Origin: Nitrospiraceae bacterium
GTDB lineage: Bacteria; Nitrospirota; Nitrospiria; Nitrospirales; UBA8639
Assembly (NCBI GenBank): GCA_020632635.1
Contig: JACKFE010000002.1
Location: forward strand, 650,657-714,656
DNA length: 64,000 nucleotides
Reading direction: 5' to 3'
Below the pieces are notes generated by a model that was not told the origin of the DNA, ran no database searches, and worked only from the letters and a program-made list of their open reading frames with translations. Every line of letters begins with the position of its first letter. Within the stretch, counting starts at the first letter, position 1. A program made the translations under genes and the position numbers. This document shows positions 57,178 to 64,000 of this stretch, one piece after another.

Positions 57178-57473
57178 AACTCCGATGGCAGACGGAAGCT
57201 GTCAATGAAGTGGAAGCCGCGGCCTCTTTTTATCAAAACAAACAACCAGGGCTTGAGCAACGGTTCTTAGAAGTTCTAGAAGACGCTCTTCGGCGAATCC
57301 AACGACGCCCTCATATGTATCAACAAATCGAGGGAGAGATTCGAAAATGTAAACTCCCTCGATTTCCTTATGGAATCATTTTTCGAATGAACCCAGAATA
57401 CATCGAAATCATTGCCGTCATACATTTACGCCGTCGGCCTGGATATTGGAAAACACAAGTACGCCAAAATTAA
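57174..57473 (+). CDS. ParE/RelE-family toxin
   Basis: This 99-residue protein (LRWQTEAVNEVEAAASFYQN, then RFLEVLEDALRRIQRRPHMY, RKCKLPRFPYGIIFRM) has the RelE/ParE fold pattern including the basic helix and Tyr-Gly strand. RelE-type toxins cut mRNA and ParE-type toxins poison gyrase; which type this is cannot be told. Coupled to the antitoxin gene by ATGA. The sequence after its stop moves directly into the repeat-rich region. Confidence 0.9.
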   Translation: MKLRWQTEAVNEVEAAASFYQNKQPGLEQRFLEVLEDALRRIQRRPHMYQQIEGEIRKCKLPRFPYGIIFRMNPEYIEIIAVIHLRRRPGYWKTQVRQN

Positions 57474-57760
57474 TGTCATGCGCGAAACTTCTGACGAACA
57501 AGCAGCCGCTACAATAACGATGACTCATAAACAGCCAACCAGGAACCACCTCTTGTCCGTCGAACCTCAAAAACCAAACCCAGAAATGACATACCTGGAA
57601 TGTTTCGTCCCACTTTGTGATGGTAGAGGATATAGCTATCGGCAAAAGGAGGAGTTATGGGATAGGTAGGACACAAGTGCACCCGCCATCCCCTTGGAAC
57701 CCCTGACAAACGGTTCCCCACCCTACCGGGCGGGGCATAGACAGTTAGTAAAGAATGGAG

Positions 57761-58077
57761 ACCCAGACACTCCTGGCACGCCGATTCAAACGTTTAGGTT
57801 TCCGTTCGTTCTGACCTTATCGAGAGGCGAACAGTCCTTTTTCCTGGACCACCCGTCAGTCCTCAATCCGTTTATCCTGAACCAGCCCAGACACCTAGCC
57901 GTTCGTCCGGAACCAACCCCAGCCCCCTAACCGTTCGTCCTGAGCGCCGCGGCTTCCGCGGCAGTCGAAGGGAGCCTTTCGAAGGACGAAGGGCCATCAC
58001 AATGCAGGTAAACCCAGACACTCCTGGCACGCCCTACAAATCGTATCTCTGCTTCGACCAGCTCATGCTTCGACTAG
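57761..58077. repeat. REP-like repeats and direct repeats left of the IS110 element
   Basis: This stretch holds two copies of a 22-bp direct repeat (ACCCAGACACTCCTGGCACG plus CC) at 57761-57782 and 58012-58033, and several REP-like units. One unit is the hairpin variant GCCGCGG-CTT-CCGCGGC at 57946-57962. The last unit, CTTCGACTAGCT, is cut by the IS110 element at 58078. 57474-57760 has no gene: frames there lack support. Confidence 0.75.
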
Positions 58078-58079
58078 CT

Positions 58080-58308
58080 TGTATGGTGTTTTATCGCTCA
58101 TTCTTGAGAAGCTCAGAAAAACTGGGGTGGAGGGACATCGGCTGGCATCTGCCGCCCGGCGGACAGACTTCCTGAGAACTCTCCCACCCACACCACCAAC
58201 GTCGATGAGGAATCTCGCGGCAGAGCCCCTGACCGCCGATTGACCCGCAAGCTCACGTCGGTGTGTGCCACCCCAGCCTCATTCACTTTTTCTTTCTAGG
58301 AGGCGACG
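58080..58308 (+). ncRNA. Candidate bridge RNA region of the IS110 element
   Basis: IS110 elements of the IS621 type carry a bridge RNA in the non-coding left end, upstream of the recombinase. This 229-nt segment has the right place and length. It contains AAGCTCAG at about 58109-58116 and CAAGCTCA at about 58248-58255, both matching the sequence round the CT core of the repeat target. It also contains CGCTCATTCTTGAG, close to the reverse complement of the right target half. The folding has not been computed. Confidence 0.45.
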
Positions 58309-59265
58309 ATGATGCAACCCATTCTGACTGTCGGCGTGGATGTGGCCAAAGACGCCGTCGTGGTCGCGTGTGCCGAGCACAGCTTTCCGGTCCAGCGTGT
58401 TTCCAATCAGCGGGCTCCGTTGCGGGCTTGGCTGAAGTCTCTCCCCGCCGGGAGCCGCATCGGCTTAGAATCCACCGGCGCCTATCACGAAGTGCTGGCG
58501 GATCTCGCGCATGCACACGGGCATACGGTCTTTCTGCTGAATCCTTTGGATACGCGGCACTATGCCAAGGCCATGGGCGCCCGCGCCAAAACCGACCGAG
58601 TGGATGCGGAGGTGATCGCCCGACTCATCGCGCAAGAGCACCCGCGCTTGCGGCCCTACACTCCCCCCACGACAAACCAACGCAAGCTGGATCGGCTCAT
58701 TCGCCGCCGCGCCACGATCGTCCGCCTCAAAGGCACGCTCAAGCTGACGATGCACCAATTGGGTGGCTTTGCCGCGGAACTCAAGGCCGTGGTGAGCAAA
58801 CTGGATGCCTTGCTTGCCAAGATTGATGCGACCATGGCGGCGATGGCGGCCAGGTCCCCCCAACATCGGGAGGCGCAACAGCGAGTCGAAACCATTGTGG
58901 GCGTCGGCCCTTTAGTGGGGATCGGGCTGACCAATACATTGGAGCGCGTCCCGTTCCGCAAAGCCGATGCGTTCGTGGCCTTCATTGGCTTGGATCCGCG
59001 GGCCAATGACTCGGGACACAAAGCCGGGCGCCGGCGCTTGTCCAAGCGCGGCCCCGCCGAGTTGCGCCGCTTGCTGTTTAACGCCGCGATGTCCGCCATT
59101 AAAACCACCGTCTGGAAACCGATCTACGAGGCGTACCGGAAGCAAGGCTGGAGTACGACCGCCTCGTTGGTGATCATTGCCCGCAAAATCGCCCGAGCGG
59201 CCTGGTCTATCCACCATTACCGCACAACGTTTCATCCCGAACGGATTACAAAAGGCTTGACATAA
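58309..59265 (+). CDS. IS110-family recombinase (transposase)
   Basis: The protein has 318 residues. The N-terminal RuvC-like domain carries the DEDD tetrad: D11 (TVGVDVAKD), E54 (IGLESTGAYH), D96 and D99 (KTDRVDAEVIA). The C-terminal Transposase_20 domain has a conserved Ser region (DPRANDSGHKAGRRRLSKRG, Ser235) and RRLLFNAAMSAIK. All catalytic positions are present, so it could be active. IS110 enzymes are RNA-guided DNA recombinases. An AGGAGG lies a few bases before the ATG. Confidence 0.95.
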   Translation: MMQPILTVGVDVAKDAVVVACAEHSFPVQRVSNQRAPLRAWLKSLPAGSRIGLESTGAYHEVLADLAHAHGHTVFLLNPLDTRHYAKAMGARAKTDRVDAEVIARLIAQEHPRLRPYTPPTTNQRKLDRLIRRRATIVRLKGTLKLTMHQLGGFAAELKAVVSKLDALLAKIDATMAAMAARSPQHREAQQRVETIVGVGPLVGIGLTNTLERVPFRKADAFVAFIGLDPRANDSGHKAGRRRLSKRGPAELRRLLFNAAMSAIKTTVWKPIYEAYRKQGWSTTASLVIIARKIARAAWSIHHYRTTFHPERITKGLT

Positions 59266-59389
59266 ACCATAGAATCTCAGCATGAGCGGTTGAGTACATA
59301 CGGGAAGTGTTGAACAATGAAGATAGCAAAGGCCATATTTCGCCAGGAAGCCTTTGGGGATTCACCGCGTCGGGTCTGTTCAAAAAAGC

Positions 59390-59445
59390 CTGTCCTGAGC
59401 CTGCTGAAGGGTCCGTCCAGTCCTGTCCTGAGGCTTCTCGAAGGG
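59390..59445. repeat. REP-like repeat remnants right of the IS110 element
   Basis: Two partial units (CCTGAGCCTGCTGAAGGGTC and CCTGAGGCTTCTCGAAGGGA) lie about 115 bp after the IS. The rest of 59278-59581 shows no gene. Confidence 0.6.
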
Positions 59446-59581
59446 AAGGCCACGTATTGCCTGCTACGTCCCGAAGGGCGTCACCTTTGCTTTGCGCGCA
59501 GAGCGTACTGGGACTACGTGAGCACGGAAAAATGGCGAGAACGCCGCTGGCGGCTTTTTTCAACAGACCCATACGGTATAA

Positions 59582-59779
59582 TTATTCGGGCTAGTATACG
59601 ATACCTGTAATGAGCTGATTGAACTGGGGAATCTCTTCGCGGCATATCCGAGGCAGAATGAGATAAGGACTCTGAAAGCGGCCCCTGCTGCCTCCCCAAG
59701 AAATGCCCTTGAAAAGGCAGCAGCCGACAGCCTGGAAAGAAATGGGTTCTTTGATCGTATGCTTAAATCGTACGATTAA
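59582..59779 (+). pseudogene. 3' gene fragment of unknown origin
   Basis: An open frame of 65 codons after a TAA at 59579, with no suitable start, encodes LVYDTCNELIELGNLFAAYP, RQNEIRTLKAA and a helical end NALEKAAADSLERNGFFDRM then LKSYD and stop. It looks like a real C-terminus that has lost its 5' part to the repeat/IS region. Its stop overlaps the convergent metalloprotease stop. No family is recognised. Confidence 0.45.
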
Positions 59780-60795
59780 TGAGTGACCTTAATCGTATAC
59801 TGCCCCGTACCGGAGGACGAATTGTAATGACGCACCTGGGCAAAATAATCCCCGGAGGAGAGGTCCGCGGTGATTCGTGAATTTCGCCCTTCTCCGCCAT
59901 CGTCGTCTTCGGCGATCAGCTGAGTCTTGCTATTGGGGCCAAATAACTTCAATACCAGATCGGTTTGCCCGCCGGTTTCAATGGTATACCGCCCCTCCTT
60001 CGTGATGTGAAACGTGAATAAATCCTCCTCTCCGGCAACGCCGATGTCGGCCGCCACTCCTGTGGTATCGATCACCGGCAACTCGACGGCTTGAGTCTCT
60101 CCTCGCCCCGGATAGGCCACCGCGCTCGCGATAAAATCTTTATCCATCATGGAGAGGATTTCATTGTTCTTTGTGGCGATCCCATTGAGGGTCCACTCCG
60201 CCGGGAAGAAATACAACATGATGGAATCCGGGTCGAATTCCGTCCCACGAATTTGATCAACGGAGTATTTTTTCAGGACGTTGTGTTCGATCTGGTCCCG
60301 CGTCCAGTTATTGGGCGGCCCACTCAAGGCTTGGATCACGACGTCCTCATTCCATTGAATGCCGCCTTGAGGATTCTGATGTTCATGTTGCAACCCAATG
60401 GCATGGCCGAACTCATGGGCTGGAGTTCCGCCATCGGTGAACCCCAGGTTCATGGTGGGGGCGCTCAGGGGAATTTCCCGAGCATCCGTTCCGATGTACG
60501 ACCACGCGCCATCAGTCGGATCAAACGCAATCCGGATTTCCGCGTGGGGAGAGTCATTAAATTCAAAATTCAAATTGGCATGCTGGGTCCACCACCCGGC
60601 TTGCTCTTTCACCAAATTGTGTTGCGCAGTGGTCCCCTCCAAAAACCGCACCTGAAGCGTCGATCCATTAATCCACAATCTTCGAAAATCGATAATGGCT
60701 CTTGCAGGTCCGCCCCGCATCATTCTCAGTCGCTGTGGACGGTTCAAATTTCGCGGCAACACTCGATCCGTACAAAATCTGGATGAAGCAGGCAT
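59776..60795 (-). CDS. Metzincin zinc protease with PPC domain
   Basis: This 339-residue protein has the extended metzincin motif HEFGHAIGLQHEH (about residues 127-139) and a Met-turn in DSIMLYFF. Together these define an astacin/matrixin-like protease. The C-terminal about 100 residues (VIDTTGVAADIGVAGEEDLF ... GQYTIKVTH) form a PPC (bacterial pre-peptidase C-terminal) beta domain that binds carbohydrate or guides secretion. No signal peptide is evident. It is encoded just downstream of the VR2 STAND gene on the same strand, with the VR2 hairpin between. A link to that system is possible but unproven. Confidence 0.85.
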   Translation of the reverse strand: MPASSRFCTDRVLPRNLNRPQRLRMMRGGPARAIIDFRRLWINGSTLQVRFLEGTTAQHNLVKEQAGWWTQHANLNFEFNDSPHAEIRIAFDPTDGAWSYIGTDAREIPLSAPTMNLGFTDGGTPAHEFGHAIGLQHEHQNPQGGIQWNEDVVIQALSGPPNNWTRDQIEHNVLKKYSVDQIRGTEFDPDSIMLYFFPAEWTLNGIATKNNEILSMMDKDFIASAVAYPGRGETQAVELPVIDTTGVAADIGVAGEEDLFTFHITKEGRYTIETGGQTDLVLKLFGPNSKTQLIAEDDDGGEGRNSRITADLSSGDYFAQVRHYNSSSGTGQYTIKVTH

Positions 60796-60970
60796 ACGAC
60801 ACCTCCTTGTTGTGGGGAATCATGGCGATGATTCCGATGATTCATTGCCTTCTTGATCAATGGTATGACGATTCCACGAAAAAAAGAAAGACACCGGCGC
60901 GGTCGAGAACCTGGACGTGTAACCCCAGAAAATCTCATTTCTCATTTTCCCGCCTCCTCTCCTTCAGGGA

Positions 60971-60998
60971 GCCGAGACGCCCCACGGGGCGTCTCGGC
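60971..60998. other. VR2-associated hairpin (candidate DGR target-recognition cruciform)
   Basis: GCCGAGACGCCCC (60971-60983), loop AC, GGGGCGTCTCGGC (60986-60998): a perfect 13-bp stem, about 60 nt past the LAQ codons of VR2. It shares its core with the VR1 hairpin (11907-11927), and the tract joining hairpin to VR is also conserved (GACATTCGGAAGAGA, GGGTAAAAG). Confidence 0.7.
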
Positions 60999-61043
60999 AA
61001 GACATTCGGAAGAGACAAGGGTAAAAGGATAAAGGACAAAGGG

Positions 61044-63695
61044 TTAGCGGATGTCCTGGGCCAGACGAAAACCAATGAAGTGGTACCGGAGGACTGACGT
61101 GGTCCTGTCCCGGTAGGACGATCGAAGGGACTCCGGATTGTAGTAGTCCCAGGAACCGCCCCGAAGCACATGGTCGCTCTCCGAGTCATCCAAACACACT
61201 GACTCTGAGCTCTCCGAATGGTCATACTCGTTGAGGCACCACTCCCACACATTTCCAGCCATGTCCATCACACCCTGCGCGCCTTGCACACCTTGCATCG
61301 TGGCCCCTTGCGGATAGAGCCCTACCGGCGTGGTCCGGTTCAAGCGGCTTTCACCGCTATTGCACCTGGCCGGATCCCATTCTGTTCTCCACGGATAGTC
61401 ATTCGCCGGATTTCCGCCTGTGGCAGCCTGCTGCCATTCCCATTCCGTTGGGAGGCGAATGGATTTTCCGGTCCGGGCACTCAGCCAGCGGCAAAAGGCC
61501 ACCGCCTCAAACCAGGAGACGTTTTCTCGCGGGGCGTTGAGTTCCTCCCAAAGACCAGCTACCACCTCCTGATGGAGAATGCCTTTCCACCATTCCTGAT
61601 CTGGGTCATAGCCCCCATCGTCGATAAAGGCTTGGAACTGCGCATTCGTCACCGGATATTTGGCGATCAGAAACGGCTTGACCGTGAACACCTTTTTCAC
61701 CCCTTCCAGCCGAATCTTCCCCCCTGGAATGTCGATCCATTTGATGTCGGGAATTCCATCTTTGACGCCGACTCCGGGACGAGGATCGCCGAATTCCGCC
61801 AATTTCATCCCAATATCCATCCGATCCTTGTGAGACAGGCGTGGGTTTTTTAATTGTTCGATCAACATCCATTGCGGCTTCAGAAAATCATCCAATATGC
61901 GGGATGGCTGTTTATGACACTGTTGGAGGGCCGTCTGCACTTCCTGCACCCGATGGATTGGCCATACCTCCTGAGACTGACACCGTCCGCCTTTCCACCG
62001 CTGGGCGGCTTCTTCGGCATGGTCAATCAGGCGCAGCGCCTCCCCGCTCTTTTCAATCCAGTTCTTCAACCGATCCCAGCCGGTGAAGAGACGTTCATGG
62101 GCCACTTCCACCAACCGTCCGGCTTCTTCCCCACTGGTCACTAGCACACGGCAGTCTTGGCCCGACAAGGCTTGAATCAACTTCAGAGCTTCTCCATCAT
62201 TCTGAAAGCTCGATAATGGCACCCGCATGCGGGTAGGCGGACGCTCTCGCTCCACATGCACCAACTCGGCAAAGAGACCGTCCCATGCGGCCAACACTCC
62301 TTCATCTAAACCCCTCAGCACCTGCTCGGCTTTGGTGCCGATGGCCCCGACCACGCCTTTCATCTTTTTGTAGGCAGCCTGCGTCAAAGTCCTTCTCTTT
62401 CGCTGGTCGAACAGTTGTTTCAGGGTATAGGCGACCAGCGGCAAGCTACCCGGCTCTTTCCCAGCCTCATCCAGGATGGCGCCGACCAAGTTGTCCTGGA
62501 ATTGATAGCCTGTGGCCTGCGCCGGTCGTTCGATCATGTCCTGCAGCATTCTGGGAGACACGGAGCCCACCAAATATTGATAGCCCTGATTGAGGTGCGT
62601 GCGTACGGTTTCACATTCCGATAATGTTTCGATGAATTCCGACCGGATGGTGGCCAACACCCGTATCCGGCTTCCTGATGCATGCGCCATCTCCACCAGA
62701 CCGTTTATGAAAGGCCGAACGTCTTCTTGAGCAAACCCTTGGGTAAACACTTCTTCTAGTTGGTCGATAAACAGGACGAGTTCTTGCCCGGTCGTTAAAT
62801 AATCCTGCAACACGTCACTCAGCGAGGTCTCCCCGCCGGAAAATTCTCGCGCCAAATCCACAGGCCGTTTTTTGATTTTGGGGAATGTCGATTTCAACCC
62901 TGCTGTGAGCGCCTGCCAAGGCGTCTCCCCATCGCTAGGCTGCATCCGCATCCATTTCCATCCGGTACTCCCTGCCAACCGTCCTTCCTTGATCAGGGCC
63001 TTCCAGAGGCCCGCTCCGACCAGGGATGACTTGCCCGACCCCGAGGCCCCGCTGATGATGAGCAGACGCCCCTTCGGCTCACGCATCTTGGCCAGAATGT
63101 CCGCCACTTCCCGCTCCCGGCCAAAGAACAACGGGGCATATTCTTCATCGAACCATTCCAAGCCGGGGTAGGGCGATTGCCCCTCCGGCCAGTCGATCCG
63201 CTGCACCGCCGGAGGCTGACCCTTATTTTTCTTCGTCAACCATCGGCCGATGGCTCCACTCACATCCAGAGTAGAAGCATCCGTGCTGAAGAATTCCACG
63301 CCATGTTTTTTCCCTAATTGGGTTCGCCATACTCTGAGGTTGGGATCTTTATCCAATTCATCAAATTTTCTAGGCCACGCGGCCTCTTCGTTCAACAAAT
63401 AGACTCGGATCTCCACGCCCTGCTTGACGGCCGCCTCATATTCCAACTGCGTGATACTTTTTGTTTCTCCATCGGGGATATAGCCTCGGCGAAAGGCTAC
63501 CAAGAGGACACAGAGGTCACAGCCCTCCATCCGTTCTTGAGAAAATTTTTTGGGCTCGTCCGAATCAGCCTTCCAATCCTCCATCGGATCGACAAACATG
63601 CCCATGCCCCGCAACGCACCAATCACCCTCGCCCGGTGATCCTTCAAATCCAGATAGGTCGATGACACAAACGCTTTGTAGGCATTGTCATGCAT
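61044..63695 (-). CDS. DGR target 2: DUF4062 - STAND ATPase - FGE-sulfatase/lectin-like protein
   Basis: This 883-residue protein starts with DUF4062 (about 5-155, KAFVSSTYLDLKDHRARVIGA), a domain common at the N-terminus of STAND conflict proteins. The nSTAND1 ATPase has PYPGLEWFDE/LFFGRE (175-195), Walker A GASGSGKSS (216-224) and Walker B LVLFIDQLEE (306-315). No membrane helix is seen, unlike target 1. The FGE-type domain (about 650-883) has KWIDIPGGKI, NVSWFEAVAFCRWLS and RLPTEWEWQ, and ends in VR2. The DUF4062 and FGE ends suggest a cytosolic sensor with a variable head. The metzincin gene follows 248 bp downstream. Confidence 0.92.
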   Translation of the reverse strand: MHDNAYKAFVSSTYLDLKDHRARVIGALRGMGMFVDPMEDWKADSDEPKKFSQERMEGCDLCVLLVAFRRGYIPDGETKSITQLEYEAAVKQGVEIRVYLLNEEAAWPRKFDELDKDPNLRVWRTQLGKKHGVEFFSTDASTLDVSGAIGRWLTKKNKGQPPAVQRIDWPEGQSPYPGLEWFDEEYAPLFFGREREVADILAKMREPKGRLLIISGASGSGKSSLVGAGLWKALIKEGRLAGSTGWKWMRMQPSDGETPWQALTAGLKSTFPKIKKRPVDLAREFSGGETSLSDVLQDYLTTGQELVLFIDQLEEVFTQGFAQEDVRPFINGLVEMAHASGSRIRVLATIRSEFIETLSECETVRTHLNQGYQYLVGSVSPRMLQDMIERPAQATGYQFQDNLVGAILDEAGKEPGSLPLVAYTLKQLFDQRKRRTLTQAAYKKMKGVVGAIGTKAEQVLRGLDEGVLAAWDGLFAELVHVERERPPTRMRVPLSSFQNDGEALKLIQALSGQDCRVLVTSGEEAGRLVEVAHERLFTGWDRLKNWIEKSGEALRLIDHAEEAAQRWKGGRCQSQEVWPIHRVQEVQTALQQCHKQPSRILDDFLKPQWMLIEQLKNPRLSHKDRMDIGMKLAEFGDPRPGVGVKDGIPDIKWIDIPGGKIRLEGVKKVFTVKPFLIAKYPVTNAQFQAFIDDGGYDPDQEWWKGILHQEVVAGLWEELNAPRENVSWFEAVAFCRWLSARTGKSIRLPTEWEWQQAATGGNPANDYPWRTEWDPARCNSGESRLNRTTPVGLYPQGATMQGVQGAQGVMDMAGNVWEWCLNEYDHSESSESVCLDDSESDHVLRGGSWDYYNPESLRSSYRDRTTSVLRYHFIGFRLAQDIR
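61056..61166 (-). repeat. Variable repeat VR2 (end of DUF4062-STAND-FGE gene)
   Basis: These 37 codons encode LRGGSWDYYNPESLRSS then YRDRTTSVLRYHFIGFRLAQ. Codon by codon against VR1, 21 differ; 15 of these can arise from one adenine-containing ancestor codon (for example AAC giving TAC, GAC, CAC, TTC). Its constant codons (CTT CGA TCG, GGT TTT CGT) match VR1 rather than the local TR. Confidence 0.85.
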
Positions 63696-63867
63696 CAGTC
63701 GTGTTCACCTCGCTCCCACGAATTACACACGTCCGTTCTCTTTCCAATGCCTATTTGGCCAGAATCGGATAATAACCGCAACCCGGTTTTTTCAGTTTGG
63801 CCGGCCTCGATTGGCATGGCCTGTGTCTTCTGGACGACCGGGAGGAGCCGGATGCTACACTCTGCTC

Positions 63868-64000
63868 ATGACCGCCGCCGACCTTCCTGCTGATCCGCTG
63901 TCCCCGCTTGACCAGGTCACCCAGTATCATCAGCGGACCAAACATCAGTTCAATCGTTATGCCCGATCATTAGGCTATCTGGATTGGGCCAACCAGCCGA
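63868..64000 (+). CDS. SagB-type dehydrogenase / nitroreductase (5' end only)
   Basis: The first 44 residues (MTAADLPADPLSPLDQVTQY, then HQRTKHQFNRYARSLGYLDW, ANQP) match the N-terminus of SagB/ThcOx-like FMN-dependent oxidoreductases (the YHQRTKH...LDW motif). The gene runs out of the window. The start at 63868 has no strong ribosome site. The 172-bp region before it holds no other gene. Confidence 0.7.
   Translation, partial: MTAADLPADPLSPLDQVTQYHQRTKHQFNRYARSLGYLDWANQP

Larger units (their letters stand above)
58078..59277 (+). mobile_element. IS110-family insertion sequence inserted in a REP-like repeat
   Basis: The left flank ends CTTCGACTAG followed by CT (58078-58079), and the right end is CT (59276-59277) followed by CAGCATGAGCGG. 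Joining the flanks restores CTTCGACTAGCTCAGCATGA, plus GCGG, nearly identical to the intact repeat at about 8816-8839 (CTTCGACAAGCTCAGCATGA, GCGG). CT is the core dinucleotide used by IS110-type recombination. There are no terminal inverted repeats and no target duplication, as expected. The element is about 1.2 kb. Confidence 0.82.

Noticed and set aside
57412..57669. ORF overlapping the toxin gene's 3' end
   Set aside because: It is out of frame with the toxin and its tail runs into non-coding sequence before the repeats.

Overview
The window looks like chromosome from a Gram-negative, moderately GC-rich environmental bacterium, most probably a Nitrospira-type member of the Nitrospirota. 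That assignment is an inference from general gene style. The Gram-negative call is better supported: there are type VI secretion genes, an outer-membrane efflux factor, many signal peptides and several lipoboxes. No rRNA, tRNA or CRISPR array was recognised.

Layout. 0-1.6 kb: end of a type VI secretion cluster (tssK partial, tssJ). 1.9-8.3 kb: an HD hydrolase and a 1,865-residue protein joining two alpha/beta-hydrolase domains to a CHAT protease. 8.3-9.8 kb: dispersed REP-like repeats, a GIY-YIG nuclease and a broken avd copy. 10.0-14.7 kb: a diversity-generating retroelement (DGR) with template repeat (TR), reverse transcriptase, avd and a target gene. The target encodes TIR, STAND ATPase, one membrane segment and an FGE-sulfatase/C-type-lectin-like domain that ends in a variable repeat (VR1). 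14.9-20 kb: a five-gene TetR-controlled tripartite ABC efflux operon with a clear operator. 20.2-29.1 kb: lon, a DUF898/M48 pair, small unknowns, a CPBP-like membrane protein and a type III PLP decarboxylase. 29.8-39.2 kb: genes on one strand for secreted, often Cys-rich proteins, with a DsbA-like oxidoreductase and a secreted metalloprotease. 39.8-46 kb: a dead LuxR fragment, hydantoinase A/B genes and an FG-GAP protein. 46-56.8 kb: housekeeping and envelope genes (FmdB, PQQ-type sugar dehydrogenase, mreB, M23 peptidase, topoisomerase IV-like pair). 56.9-59.8 kb: a ParE/RelE toxin-antitoxin pair, a second repeat cluster and an IS110 element inserted inside one of the repeats. 59.8-63.7 kb: a metzincin protease and a second STAND-FGE protein (DUF4062 N-terminus) that carries a second variable repeat (VR2). 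The window ends in a SagB-type oxidoreductase.

The most interesting system is the DGR with two candidate targets 47 kb apart. Both are STAND sensor ATPases whose extreme C-terminus is the variable repeat, and both VRs are followed by a conserved tract and a GC-rich hairpin. VR1 and VR2 resemble each other more than either resembles the local TR: they are one codon longer, and 15 of their 21 differing codons can be explained by adenine changes from a common ancestor. A different TR may therefore have written them. The TIR protein has a membrane segment between the STAND core and the variable domain, so the diversified lectin-like domain may face outside while the TIR effector stays in the cytosol. 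The CHAT/hydrolase protein and the metzincin are plausible but unproven effector partners.
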